Positions 1 through 8,226 of a DNA stretch of 13,855 nucleotides are shown piece by piece. Position numbers and translations under genes: made by a program. The notes under the pieces were generated by a model. That model searched no databases, was not told the DNA's origin, and worked only from the letters and a program-made list of their open reading frames with translations. How positions within the stretch are numbered: the stretch's first letter is position 1; the number at the start of each line of letters is the position of its first letter. This stretch comes from DATJXG01 sp035500455. GTDB lineage: Bacteria > Acidobacteriota > Terriglobia > Terriglobales > Acidobacteriaceae. The DNA is taken from the NCBI GenBank assembly GCA_035500455.1, contig DATJXG010000010.1, positions 1-13,855 on the forward strand, written 5' to 3'.

Positions 1-1226
1 CTCTCGATGAGTTTGTAGTTCATCGCCAGAGTCTGCTTCTCACCGTGCAGGCTGGAAGTGGGCAGGGCGGGAGCGGCCGCCTCCAGTATGGAGTTCGAGG
101 TGTAGGGCAGGAAGGAATCATCCTGGCGCAGCCAGCCGGCATTGATGCTGGCCAGCAGGCGCAGACTCCGCAGCAACTGGAAAGTGCCGGCGAAATTGAA
201 ATACTGCGCGTTGTTATTGGGATAGAGGTCCACTCGTCCGGTGGCCGGCCCCTGGGTGGCGTTGGAGCAGCCGTTGGGGGCGACGCAATCGGCGGTCACG
301 AATGGGTTGTCAAAGAGCAGCGAGCCGATGCCGTTCTGGAAGAACGATCCCTGGTAACCGATCTGGATGGCCCAGCGCTTGTGGGCGGTTTCCACCATTA
401 CCCTCGCATTGTTGCTGAAATAATCGATAGGCTCGGGAACCTCGGCGCCATAGCCGCCGGTGAGCGATGCGCTGGGGCTGGAGTTAAAAATCAATCCCAG
501 AGGACGACTGCCGGTTTCGTGCTCGCGCGCGAACGAGGCCAGCATGTCCCAGTCTTCATTGAAGTCGTAGCCAAACAGCACAGTGCCGGCGCGGCGCTCG
601 ATGGCGGGAGTAATGAAGTTCATGCTCGGCACCAGCTGGGTTTGGATGGTGCTGGGAAGCATAGTCGGCGAGTTGGCGGCGATGCTTTGCAGGGTGCTGC
701 GGGTGAGCAGAGGAATGGACAGCACGCCCGGCGCAGTCTGGGTGTACACGGTGCGGGTGGTATTCGAATAGATGTGGGGAATCTCATCGTAGCGGATCTG
801 GATCTTGAACCGGTTCCACTCGCCGAAGCTGGCCAGGTAGCTCTGGTCGCGATAGATCGCTTTATCGGCCTGCATGTTGAGAAAGTATTTGGACCCGGCC
901 AGATCATCCATATTCAGGCGGAAGCGCTGCACGAAGAAGCCGTCGCGCAGGTCGCGGTACTCGTCGTACTTTGAGGTCTTCAGGGAAGGCTGAAAGGGGA
1001 GGTCAGGCCGGCCATAGACGTCGCCCCAGCTCCAGCGGGTGCCGAACTCTACCATGCCGCGCTCGGGAGCCGGCTGGTCTTGGCTCGGTTGGTCGCTGCT
1101 GGGTTGGTTCTGGCTGGCCTGGTCTTTGCTGGCCTGGTTCTTGCTGGCCGTGTCCTGGGGGAGAGCGGCCGGGGCCAGCAGGAGCGCGAGCAACGCTAAG
1201 GTGAGGTAGTTTCTTGCTGCGATCAT
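1..1226 (-). CDS. MtrB/PioB-family outer-membrane beta-barrel protein (3' end cut by window edge)
   Basis: Outer-membrane porin that in known members (MtrB of Shewanella, PioB of Rhodopseudomonas, DmsF) sheathes a decahaem cytochrome so electrons can cross the outer membrane. Reading leftwards from the ATG at 1226-1224 there is no stop for 408 codons; the family usually has about 650-800 residues, so the C-terminal part is missing. Residues 1-24 look like a Sec signal peptide (LALLALLLAPAALPQ). Residues 27-51 are a five-fold pentapeptide repeat. Residues 57 onward alternate polar and hydrophobic positions with many aromatics, as in beta-strands. Family-like stretches are VPEPIDYFSNN (263-273), GYQGSFFQNG (290-299), LLFDNPF (303-309), RVDLYPNN (331-338) and FLPYTSNS (372-379). 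The only cysteines are C314 and C320; the N-terminal CXXC of Shewanella MtrB is absent. AGGAGAG lies 4 bases upstream of the start. It follows the decahaem cytochrome gene by 13 bases, so co-transcription is very likely. Confidence 0.85.
   Translation of the reverse strand, partial: MIAARNYLTLALLALLLAPAALPQDTASKNQASKDQASQNQPSSDQPSQDQPAPERGMVEFGTRWSWGDVYGRPDLPFQPSLKTSKYDEYRDLRDGFFVQRFRLNMDDLAGSKYFLNMQADKAIYRDQSYLASFGEWNRFKIQIRYDEIPHIYSNTTRTVYTQTAPGVLSIPLLTRSTLQSIAANSPTMLPSTIQTQLVPSMNFITPAIERRAGTVLFGYDFNEDWDMLASFAREHETGSRPLGLIFNSSPSASLTGGYGAEVPEPIDYFSNNARVMVETAHKRWAIQIGYQGSFFQNGIGSLLFDNPFVTADCVAPNGCSNATQGPATGRVDLYPNNNAQYFNFAGTFQLLRSLRLLASINAGWLRQDDSFLPYTSNSILEAAAPALPTSSLHGEKQTLAMNYKLIE
1074..1148 (-). 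repeat. 15-base tandem repeat, five copies, inside the porin gene
   Basis: Five successive 15-base units encode ASKNQ, ASKDQ, ASQNQ, PSSDQ and PSQDQ (residues 27-51), immediately after the signal peptide. The units differ by a few substitutions each and keep the reading frame. The product is a hydrophilic, disordered N-terminal linker rich in Gln, Ser, Asn and Asp. Copy number could vary between strains without frameshift. Confidence 0.8.
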
Positions 1227-1239
1227 CACTCTCTCCTGT

Positions 1240-2265
1240 CTAACGCATGAAGAAATTCCCTGAGGGATGGTTCGATCCGTGGATCAGGGAGTGACAGTTG
1301 GTACATCCGCGGTTGAAATTCTTAATGGAGCTGAGGGGCTGCGCCTGCGTGGGGTGGCGGCTCGAGTCATGGCAGGAGTCGCAAACCCGGGGCATGCGCA
1401 CCTTCAGCAGCTCGGGATTGCTGCTGCCGTGCGGATCATGGCAGTTGGCGCAGTTTTCCATCACCGGCGGGTGCTCCCAGAGGAAGGGACCGCGGCGTTC
1501 GGCGTGGCAGCTGTAGCAGTTCTCGTTGATGGAGCTTTGAATCAACTGGCTGGGATTGGGAGTGCCGTGCGGATTGTGGCAGCTGGTGCAGGTGACCTTG
1601 CCCTCGCGATAGGGCATGTGGGAGGAGCGCTGCAACTGCGCCCGCCGCATCTGGTGGCATTCCAGACACAGTTCCGGCTGCGGCTTCTTGACGCCCACGT
1701 GCTCGGTGAGCGGGGCGCCATAGCGGGTATGCTCGGAGAAGGCCTCGTACTGCTGAGCAGCGCTGCCGTAGTGGACCTCGTGGCAGTTTACGCAGGCCAT
1801 GGCGCGAGACTGATGGGGGCTGCCCATCCAGAACATCTGCTCTCCCTTGTTGTGGCAGGCCAGGCAGGCGCGGTTCTGCTCTTCCACCGGCGTCTTGGAC
1901 TCCTTGGTGAAATCCACCAGGATGGTCTCTCTGCCGCCTCCGGCATCGACATGGGCCTTGCCCGGACCGTGGCAGGCTTCGCAGCCCCGCGCCGCCAGGG
2001 GACTCTTGGCATGGGCCAACGCGTTGCCCATGACGGTATGCACGAAGCTCTTTTGCTGGTCGGCGTGGCAGGTTACGCAGACTTCGGAACCGACGTAGTC
2101 GCCGTCCCTCGCCGTTGAATCTTCGGCGGAAGCGGGTTGGGCGGCAGCGGCTGTCTGGTTGTCTGGCGAGCTACCATCATTATCAGGACGGGCTGCAGCC
2201 GCCCCCAAGAAGCAAGCCAGGCTCAACAGCAGCGCGATTCGCCTGAGAATCTGTGTGCGCGTCAT
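1240..2265 (-). CDS. Decahaem c-type cytochrome, MtrA/DmsE family
   Basis: Secreted multihaem cytochrome expected to carry electrons between the periplasm and the cell surface, held inside the barrel encoded next door. The 341-residue protein has exactly ten CXXCH haem-attachment motifs, at residues 63, 95, 134, 158, 200, 226, 250, 272, 295 and 321, matching the decahaem family in number and overall length. Residues 1-25 are a Sec signal peptide (RR near the start, then ALLLSLACFLGAAAA). C18 is not in a good lipobox, so a soluble mature protein is expected. A low-complexity linker (26-55) precedes the first haem. Many further His residues (for example in NPHG, DPHG and EVHYG) can act as distal ligands. 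The ATG at 2265 is chosen because AGGAG lies 4 bases upstream and the signal peptide begins there; the frame is open further upstream but that extension is not signal-like. The stop is 13 bases before the porin start. Confidence 0.93.
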   Translation of the reverse strand: MTRTQILRRIALLLSLACFLGAAAARPDNDGSSPDNQTAAAAQPASAEDSTARDGDYVGSEVCVTCHADQQKSFVHTVMGNALAHAKSPLAARGCEACHGPGKAHVDAGGGRETILVDFTKESKTPVEEQNRACLACHNKGEQMFWMGSPHQSRAMACVNCHEVHYGSAAQQYEAFSEHTRYGAPLTEHVGVKKPQPELCLECHQMRRAQLQRSSHMPYREGKVTCTSCHNPHGTPNPSQLIQSSINENCYSCHAERRGPFLWEHPPVMENCANCHDPHGSSNPELLKVRMPRVCDSCHDSSRHPTQAQPLSSIKNFNRGCTNCHSLIHGSNHPSGNFFMR

Positions 2266-2390
2266 CGTTCTCCTCTCCCGAACGCCGACTCCGCCATGCG
2301 GCAGCGGCGGCCTGCACCACATACACCTCCCCTAGAAATAAGGGGCCGGAACCGCTCATTTGCGTACTGCTTTTGTGTAAATCCCAGCCA

Positions 2391-2425
2391 TACTGACTCA
2401 GTATCGGGTAATAGACTCAGTACTG
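2391..2425. promoter_or_regulatory. Operator-like palindromes and direct repeat upstream of the decahaem cytochrome
   Basis: TACTGACTCAGTA (2391-2403) is a 13-base palindrome around a central base. Its right part, GACTCAGTA (2395-2403), recurs at 2414-2422, 19 bases away, about two helical turns. The second copy runs into another perfect palindrome, CAGTACTG (2418-2425). On the minus strand a possible -35 (TTGACG, 2434-2429) and a weak -10 (TATTAC, 2413-2408, spacer only 15) overlap these elements, as an operator would. The regulator is unknown and the promoter assignment is weak. A 5-bp hairpin (CCCCT/AGGGG, 2329-2345) lies further down the leader. Confidence 0.35.
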
Positions 2426-2514
2426 CGGCGTCAAAATACGATGAAAGTACTAACCGCGACCCAAAATGGTACTGGTGGTTCACGCCGGGTAAGCATCTGA
2501 TTACGCCGGCGTAG

Positions 2515-2973
2515 TTACTTGACGTCATGCATCCCCACGTACTTTCGTACTGCCTGCCGCGAGGACGAACCCGGCGCCACAGACGCCGATTCGCGGGAAG
2601 CTGCGCCTTGGCTGTCGCTTTCCAGGCGCTCAATTTCGCGTCGCAGCCACCCTGCGAGCGCCGCTTCCAGTTCAACCTGTGAACCAGAGCGATAAAAGTG
2701 ATCGATCGTCTTGCCGTCTGCCGTCAGGGGAATCAAGCGGCAGGGGGTTTCCTTTTGTTGGTGCTCCGCGGGAACGAAGCGCAGCAGCATGCATTCGCTG
2801 CAGGGATGCGGCCGCGCGGGATCGTCAAAGTTCAAGCAGGATGGCGAATCTTCGAAAGCGAGCGAGGGACGCTGGGGAGCGTGCGGAGAGCGTCCGTACC
2901 CGCCATCTTCCAGAAATTTGAGTTCGAAGCGAAGAAGCTCAAGGATACCGTTCGTCTCAACTGCCTCATTCAT
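2515..2973 (-). CDS. Conserved-looking four-cysteine protein of unknown function
   Basis: A 152-residue protein with no signal peptide or membrane segment, so probably cytosolic. I recognise its general pattern as a small acidobacterial protein but know no function. The N-terminal half (residues 9-82) looks structured: GILELLRFELKFLEDGGYG (9-27), then DSPSCLNF (42-49), HPCSEC (56-61), MLLRFVP (62-68) and ETPCRLIPL (75-83). The four cysteines, C46, C58, C61 and C78, sit in a spacing that could hold zinc or an iron-sulfur cluster; this is inference. Residues 100-117 look helical and the C-terminus (118-143) is Ser/Ala-rich and probably disordered. The ATG at 2973 has AGGTGG 4 bases upstream. 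It is the first gene of the leftward group, 249 bases before the decahaem cytochrome, and has a CRP/FNR-like site in its upstream region. Confidence 0.75.
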   Translation of the reverse strand: MNEAVETNGILELLRFELKFLEDGGYGRSPHAPQRPSLAFEDSPSCLNFDDPARPHPCSECMLLRFVPAEHQQKETPCRLIPLTADGKTIDHFYRSGSQVELEAALAGWLRREIERLESDSQGAASRESASVAPGSSSRQAVRKYVGMHDVK

Positions 2974-3040
2974 AACCCACCTGTTGCGGTTAGAGTCGCA
3001 AAAAGTGGATTTGGACCGTAGGACTTACATCACGGCTGAA

Positions 3041-3056
3041 TGTGATTAGGATCACG
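3041..3056. promoter_or_regulatory. CRP/FNR-superfamily-type dyad upstream of the cytochrome group
   Basis: TGTGATTAGGATCACG contains GTGA-N6-TCAC, the half-site spacing and sequence typical of CRP-type regulators (consensus TGTGA-N6-TCACA). A further inverted pair, ATCAC (3029-3033) and GTGAT (3042-3046), shares one arm. The dyad centre is about 75 bases upstream of the ATG at 2973. Relative to the TATAAT at 3071-3066 it would lie just downstream of the start site (repressor position); relative to an activator-dependent promoter starting near 3007 it would be at about -41 (activator position). Confidence 0.5.
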
Positions 3057-3065
3057 TTTGGGCGA

Positions 3066-3071
3066 ATTATA
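3066..3071 (-). promoter_or_regulatory. Possible -10 element (TATAAT) for the leftward cytochrome group
   Basis: A perfect TATAAT reads on the minus strand from 3071 to 3066. No good -35 lies 16-18 bases upstream (GGCGGC occupies that place); TTGACT at 3085-3080 is only 8 bases away. Transcription would start near 3059 and give an 86-base leader. The lack of a -35 suggests either a weak or activator-dependent promoter, or a chance match. Confidence 0.3.
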
Positions 3072-3158
3072 GGCCTGCGAGTCAAGCTGCCGCCGGTGGA
3101 AATGGGCAATTACCCGGCAAGTTAGAAGAAAGGTACGATTTCGCGTGATCGCCTGCTA

Positions 3159-4109
3159 TCAGTTGAAGAGCGAGTCCACGAACTCTTTGGGATCGAAGGG
3201 CAGCAGGTCGCCGGCCTTTTCGCCGACTCCCACGTAACGCACCGGCAGGCCCAGTTCGCGGCAAATAGCGACAACCACACCGCCTTTGGCGGTGCCGTCG
3301 AGCTTGGTGAGCACGATGCCGGTCACGGCGGAGGATTGGGTGAACAGGCGCGCCTGCTGCAGGCCATTCTGGCCGGTGGTGGCATCCATGACGAGGAGCG
3401 TCTCATGGGGTGCGGTGGGAATAATGCGCTGCGCGGTGCGCCGCATCTTCTCCAGCTCGGCCATGAGGTTGGTCTTGGTGTGCAGGCGGCCAGCAGTATC
3501 CACGATTACATAGTCGGTGCGGCGGGCGGTGGCGGCCTGCAAGGCGTCGAAGAGGACGGCCGAGGGATCGCCTCCCGGCTTGGTGCGGATCACTTCCGTG
3601 CCGGTGCGTTCGCCCCAGATTTCCAGTTGCTCGATGGCTGCGGCGCGGAAGGTATCGGCAGCGCAGAGCAGCACGGTCTTGCCATCTGCGCGGAATACCT
3701 GCGCCAGCTTGCCGATGGTGGTGGTCTTTCCTGTGCCATTCACGCCCACCACAAGGATTACTTCCGGAGTTCCGTCCACCTTGCTCACGGGCCGCGAATT
3801 GGCGGTCATCAGGATCGCCAGTAACTCTTCTTTAAGGAGGCGCTTCAGTTCGTCCACGTTCTTGATCTGCTTGCGGTCGGCCTTCTCGCGCAGCTTTTGC
3901 AACACCTCGTGGGTGGTGGTGGTGCCCAGATCGGCGCCGATCAGGGTCGCTTCCAGGTCATCGAGGGTGGAGCGATCGATCTCCTTGGTGAAGGAAACTA
4001 CTTCCTCGATGCGCTCGCTGAGGTTCTCGCGGGTGCGCGTCACCGCTTCCTTCATGCGATCGAAGAAGCCGGGTTTCTGTTCGAGGCTGCCGAATAGAGT
4101 CTGGATCAT
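3159..4109 (-). CDS. ftsY: Signal recognition particle receptor FtsY
   Basis: SRP receptor GTPase that docks ribosome-SRP complexes at the inner membrane for co-translational insertion. The 316-residue protein is the NG-domain form without a long acidic A domain. The N domain covers roughly residues 15-105 (helical, including RTRENLSERIEEV at 25-37). The G domain carries the P-loop GVNGTGKTT (122-130), ADTFRAAAIEQL (151-162), DTAGR (204-208), the GQNG segment of SRP GTPases (246-249) and TKLDGTAKGG (268-277). The C-terminal helix FDPKEFVDSLFN is typical. The frame is open well upstream, but the start is placed at the ATG at 4109 (MIQTLFGSLEQKPGFFDRMK), where the family begins; no clear Shine-Dalgarno is seen (upstream bases on this strand are TTTTCCC). 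It is the last gene of the leftward UDP-sugar run, 97 bases after the decarboxylase stop, with a hairpin repeat between. Confidence 0.95.
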   Translation of the reverse strand: MIQTLFGSLEQKPGFFDRMKEAVTRTRENLSERIEEVVSFTKEIDRSTLDDLEATLIGADLGTTTTHEVLQKLREKADRKQIKNVDELKRLLKEELLAILMTANSRPVSKVDGTPEVILVVGVNGTGKTTTIGKLAQVFRADGKTVLLCAADTFRAAAIEQLEIWGERTGTEVIRTKPGGDPSAVLFDALQAATARRTDYVIVDTAGRLHTKTNLMAELEKMRRTAQRIIPTAPHETLLVMDATTGQNGLQQARLFTQSSAVTGIVLTKLDGTAKGGVVVAICRELGLPVRYVGVGEKAGDLLPFDPKEFVDSLFN

Positions 4110-4126
4110 GGGAAAACCACTATGGC

Positions 4127-4190
4127 TTTCTTTGCGCTCTTCGCGGTTAAGAATCCCCACCGCGCTGAACGCAAAGAGCGCAAAGAAGAA
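4127..4190. repeat. Hairpin-forming interspersed repeat (CGCAAAG type)
   Basis: TTTGCGCTCTT (4131-4141) and AAGAGCGCAAA (4174-4184) are perfect inverted copies. Pairing continues imperfectly inward (TCGCGGTTAAG against CTGAACGC), giving a stem of about 20 pairs with a short loop. Runs built on CGCAAAG and AACCGC are familiar as short interspersed repeats in acidobacterial and other genomes. It fills the gap between the decarboxylase stop and the ftsY start. It lacks a following U-run, so it is not a standard terminator. Confidence 0.7.
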
Positions 4191-4206
4191 AATTCGCTTG
4201 TTGCCG

Positions 4207-5162
<956 letters not shown>

Positions 5163-5166
<4 letters not shown>

Positions 5167-6569
5167 GACTGGTTCAGGTTCCCTGCGGCCCCGGCAGCCT
5201 GGGCTTCGGGAGTGACCGCGGGACGGCCCACGCTGTAATAGGTGAATCCGTGCGCTGCCATGGTTTCGGGATCGTAAAGGTTGCGCCCGTCGATCACGAT
5301 GGGATATTTCAAGTCCTTGTAGAGGCGCGCCAGGTCGAGCGACGCGAACTCTTCCCATTCGGTGAGGATGAGCAGGGCGTCGGCGCCGGAAGCAGCTTCG
5401 TAAGCGCTGGCGGCAAACTCGAGCTTGGAGTTCAGGACTTCGCGCGCCTTTTCCGCGGCGGCGGGATCGTAGGCCACGACGTTGCATCCGTTTTGCAGAA
5501 GATCCTGCACCACCAGGATAGCGGGCGATTCCCGGATATCGTCGGTGCCGCCTTTAAACGCCAGGCCCAGCACGGCCAGGCGCTTGCCGCGCAGCGTCCA
5601 GAGCGCGCTCTGCACTTTGCGCAGGAAACGCTGACGCTGATCTTCGTTGATGCGGATGACTTCATCGAGCAGGCGGAATTCGTAGCCGCATTCGCGGGCC
5701 ACGGAGCGAAAAGCCATCAGATCTTTGGGGAAGCACGAGCCGCCGTAGCCAATGCCGGGATTCAGGAAGCGGGAGCCGATGCGGCTATCGGTGCCGATTC
5801 CCTGGCACACCTGGTGCACATTCGCGCCGACGGCTTCGCAGATCGAAGCCACGGCGTTGATAAAGGAAATCTTCATGGCCAGGAAAGCGTTGGAGGCGTG
5901 CTTGATCAGTTCCGCGCTCTTGGCGCTGGTGACGATCAGGGGCGGAGGAATGCAGGCGCGGTCGGGTTGGGGGATCGCGCCGTCTTGCGTGTAATAAGTC
6001 CCCTGCGTTAGCGGTGCGTAAATCTCCCGCAGCCGCGCTGCGCAGCGTTCAGTGTCAGCTCCGACCACGATGCGGTCGGGATAAAGAAAGTCGGTGACCG
6101 CGGTGCCTTCGCGCAGAAATTCGGGGTTGGACGCCACGTCGAACATGTCGGCGCTGGCGCCGTTGCGCAGCAGTACCTTGCGCACCCAGTGGCTGGTGTA
6201 AACCGGCACCGTGCTCTTTTCGACAACGATTTTGTAGCCGTTGATGGCGCCGGCAATGCCGCGCGCGACCGATTCAACATAGGAAAGGTCGGCTTCGCCC
6301 TGCTCAGTCGGCGGCGTGCCGACGGCAATGAAGATCGCCTCGCTCGACCGCACCGCATCGTGGAGATCGTCCGAGAAGTTCAGGCGCCGGCCACGGTGCC
6401 GCTCCAGCAACTCCGGCAGGAACCTCTCGTGGATGGGAACCTGCTCCGCTTTCAGAGCCTGCAGTTTCTGCAGATCGTTATCCACCACGATGACTTCATG
6501 CCCCAGGTCAGCCAGGCACGCCCCTGCCACCAGGCCGACGTATCCCGATCCCACTACGGCAATGTGCAT
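5163..6569 (-). CDS. ugd: UDP-glucose 6-dehydrogenase
   Basis: Oxidises UDP-glucose twice with NAD+ to UDP-glucuronate, which the overlapping downstream gene can convert to UDP-xylose. The 468-residue protein shows the N-terminal Rossmann motif GSGYVG (7-12), AVGTPP (82-87), EKSTVPV (117-123), SNPEFLREGTA (147-157), K223 in SAELIKHASNAFL, the catalytic cysteine C279 in GYGGSCFPKDL (274-284), and the UDP-binding segment AFKGGTDDIRESP (337-349). Residues about 193-212 (around TQDGAIPQPDRACIPPP) are an extra segment compared with short bacterial enzymes such as TuaD. The C-terminus (451-468) is Ala-rich and probably disordered. The start ATG at 6569 has GGAGG 10 bases upstream. Gene order is ugd, uxs, ftsY on the minus strand. 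Confidence 0.95.
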
Positions 6570-6706
6570 CTCAACCGGTCCTCCGCGGTCAGATTAACGC
6601 CGCTTTTGACATACTCTATCAGCTTTTGCCGCGGTGGGGAGACGTTGCAGAGTCTCGATCCGCGGGCAGTCGTCAATCAGTTTCCCAGCATCAGTCTCCC
6701 AGGTCC

Positions 6707-7933
6707 TCACCCGTCCGCCAGGAAGCTCTTGCCCTTGTGTTCGCGCCCCAGCGCCACGACAATCGTCAACAGGACGATGTTGGCGATCTCAAACGCGGCC
6801 AGCGCCCAGGCATAGCCCAGCCGGGCGCGCAGAAGATATTCGATGCTGTTTGTGGGGGCCGCGATCAGAATTCCCATCTGATAAGCGAAGCCGGGCATCA
6901 GCCCGCGCACCGCGTCCGGCGAAAGCTCGTTGAGGTGTGCAGGGATAATCCCCCACGCGCCCTGTACCCCTAACTGCAGCAGGCATGCTCCTACCATGAG
7001 GACGGCCACTGATCCCCCGAAGGCCCAGGCGGGAATCACCGCCAGAGAGAGTACCAAGGCGGCTATCATGCTGCGCCGCCTGCCAAATCCTTCAGAAAGA
7101 TGCCCGAACACGATGGCCCCAACTACGGCCGCAATGTTGTAAAGGATTGCGGTAGTAGAAACCAGGGCCCCGCTGAAGCCATGAGCGGTCTTCAGAAAAT
7201 CAGGGTATAGGTCCTGGGTTCCGTGAGAGAGAAACATCATCAGCGTCATCAGTAAAACCAGGTAGCTGAACACTTTCCAGTGGCCGCCGGCGGTGCGCAG
7301 AATGGCGCCGACCGTGGGGGCCCGGTGCTGCTTCCACGCTTCCGACTCGCGCACTTTCCAGCGGATATAAAACGCCAGCAAAGCCGGCAGGCCACCGGCC
7401 CAGAACATGGCACGCCAACCTAAGGTCGGCAGGATAAAGCGCGCTGCCACCGCCGCCAGCAGATAACCGATGGAATAGCCGCTTTGTACGATTCCTGAGA
7501 GCACGCCACGCCACTTTGCGGGGGCGTTCTCCATCGCGAGGGAAGCGCCTACTCCCCATTCTCCGCCCATGCCGATGCCGTAAATGGTCCGCAGAAGCAG
7601 AAACACGGTGTAGTTGGGAGCAAAGCCGCAAAAAAGTTCCACTGCCGAGAAGAAAACCACATTCGCCATCAACGGCTTGCGGCGTCCATAGCGATCAGCC
7701 AGGACGCCAAACAAGAGCGCGCCCACGGGCCGCATGGCTAGGGTCGCGGTAAGCGTCCAAACGATTGCTCCCTTGGTGACGTGAAACTGCTGGGCCAAGG
7801 TGTCGACCAGGAAGACGAGCACAAAGAAATCGAAGGCATCCAGGGTCCAGCCGAGGAAGCTGGCGGCAACCGCATGAGTCTGCCCGGTGCGCGAGATGTT
7901 CGGGATATGGGCCGCGTCAGATGGAGTGGGCAT
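6707..7933 (-). CDS. Major facilitator superfamily transporter, sialate/lactate:H+ symporter (SHS) type
   Basis: Inner-membrane secondary transporter of 408 residues with about 12 predicted membrane helices. The start (GWTLDAFDFFVLVF in helix 1) is typical of the SHS subfamily, which includes NanT and the Jen1 lactate permease. The two duplicated cytoplasmic loop motifs are visible: GVLADRYGRRKP between helices 2 and 3, and GHLSEGFGRRRS between helices 8 and 9. GIGMGGEWGVGASLAMEN (helix 4 region) also fits. The substrate cannot be fixed from sequence; small monocarboxylates or sugar acids are the best guess. Its stop is 137 bases before the ugd start on the same strand, and it is divergent from the GAF-TonB gene. 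The ATG at 7933 has no strong ribosome-binding site. Confidence 0.88.
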   Translation of the reverse strand: MPTPSDAAHIPNISRTGQTHAVAASFLGWTLDAFDFFVLVFLVDTLAQQFHVTKGAIVWTLTATLAMRPVGALLFGVLADRYGRRKPLMANVVFFSAVELFCGFAPNYTVFLLLRTIYGIGMGGEWGVGASLAMENAPAKWRGVLSGIVQSGYSIGYLLAAVAARFILPTLGWRAMFWAGGLPALLAFYIRWKVRESEAWKQHRAPTVGAILRTAGGHWKVFSYLVLLMTLMMFLSHGTQDLYPDFLKTAHGFSGALVSTTAILYNIAAVVGAIVFGHLSEGFGRRRSMIAALVLSLAVIPAWAFGGSVAVLMVGACLLQLGVQGAWGIIPAHLNELSPDAVRGLMPGFAYQMGILIAAPTNSIEYLLRARLGYAWALAAFEIANIVLLTIVVALGREHKGKSFLADG

Positions 7934-8039
7934 TCATTTCTTGCCGGAACTTGGCGTTGCCGGGCTCAGGTTGCGTCTCCAGCATTCTTCCACCCTTTGG
8001 TTACACTAACCAGTGCGACTTTCGTGACCTGGCGGTATA

Positions 8040-8067
8040 TTGACATCCGGTTCCGCAGGAGTAAAAC
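8040..8067 (+). promoter_or_regulatory. Candidate sigma-70 promoter for the GAF-TonB gene
   Basis: TTGACA (8040-8045, perfect -35) is followed after 16 bases by TAAAAC (8062-8067, four of six -10 matches). It lies in the 293-base divergent gap between the permease and the GAF-TonB gene and would give a leader of about 150 bases. Apart from this I see no gene, RNA or clear repeat in that gap. Confidence 0.35.
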
Positions 8068-8226
8068 TCGGCATAAGAGGTCCAAAACGGGCAGAAGTGT
8101 GCCTGTTTGGTCTCTAGTCAGCTCCTGGGCGGCGAGTCCAGCCGAAGGATCATTGGGAGAGTTCGGCAAACGCTCTTCCGCATCGCGATCTCCACCAGAG
8201 CCAGTCGCTTTAAGGCGTAACAAGCT

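Noticed and set aside
45..974. A 309-codon open frame on the plus strand
   Set aside because: It lies opposite the porin gene. The minus-strand translation gives a signal peptide and family motifs, while this frame gives a Gly/Ala-rich product with no recognisable motif.
1267..2118. A 283-codon open frame on the plus strand
   Set aside because: It is the complement of the decahaem cytochrome gene, whose ten CXXCH motifs leave no doubt about the coding strand.
2250..2265. Cysteine in the cytochrome signal peptide as a lipidation site
   Set aside because: The residues before C18 read L-S-L-A, which places Ser at the key -3 position and does not fit a lipobox; known relatives are soluble in the periplasm.
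3088..3120. Possible terminator after ftsY (GCCGG/CCGGC arms)
   Set aside because: Only five pairs with a long loop and no run of U residues on the minus strand.
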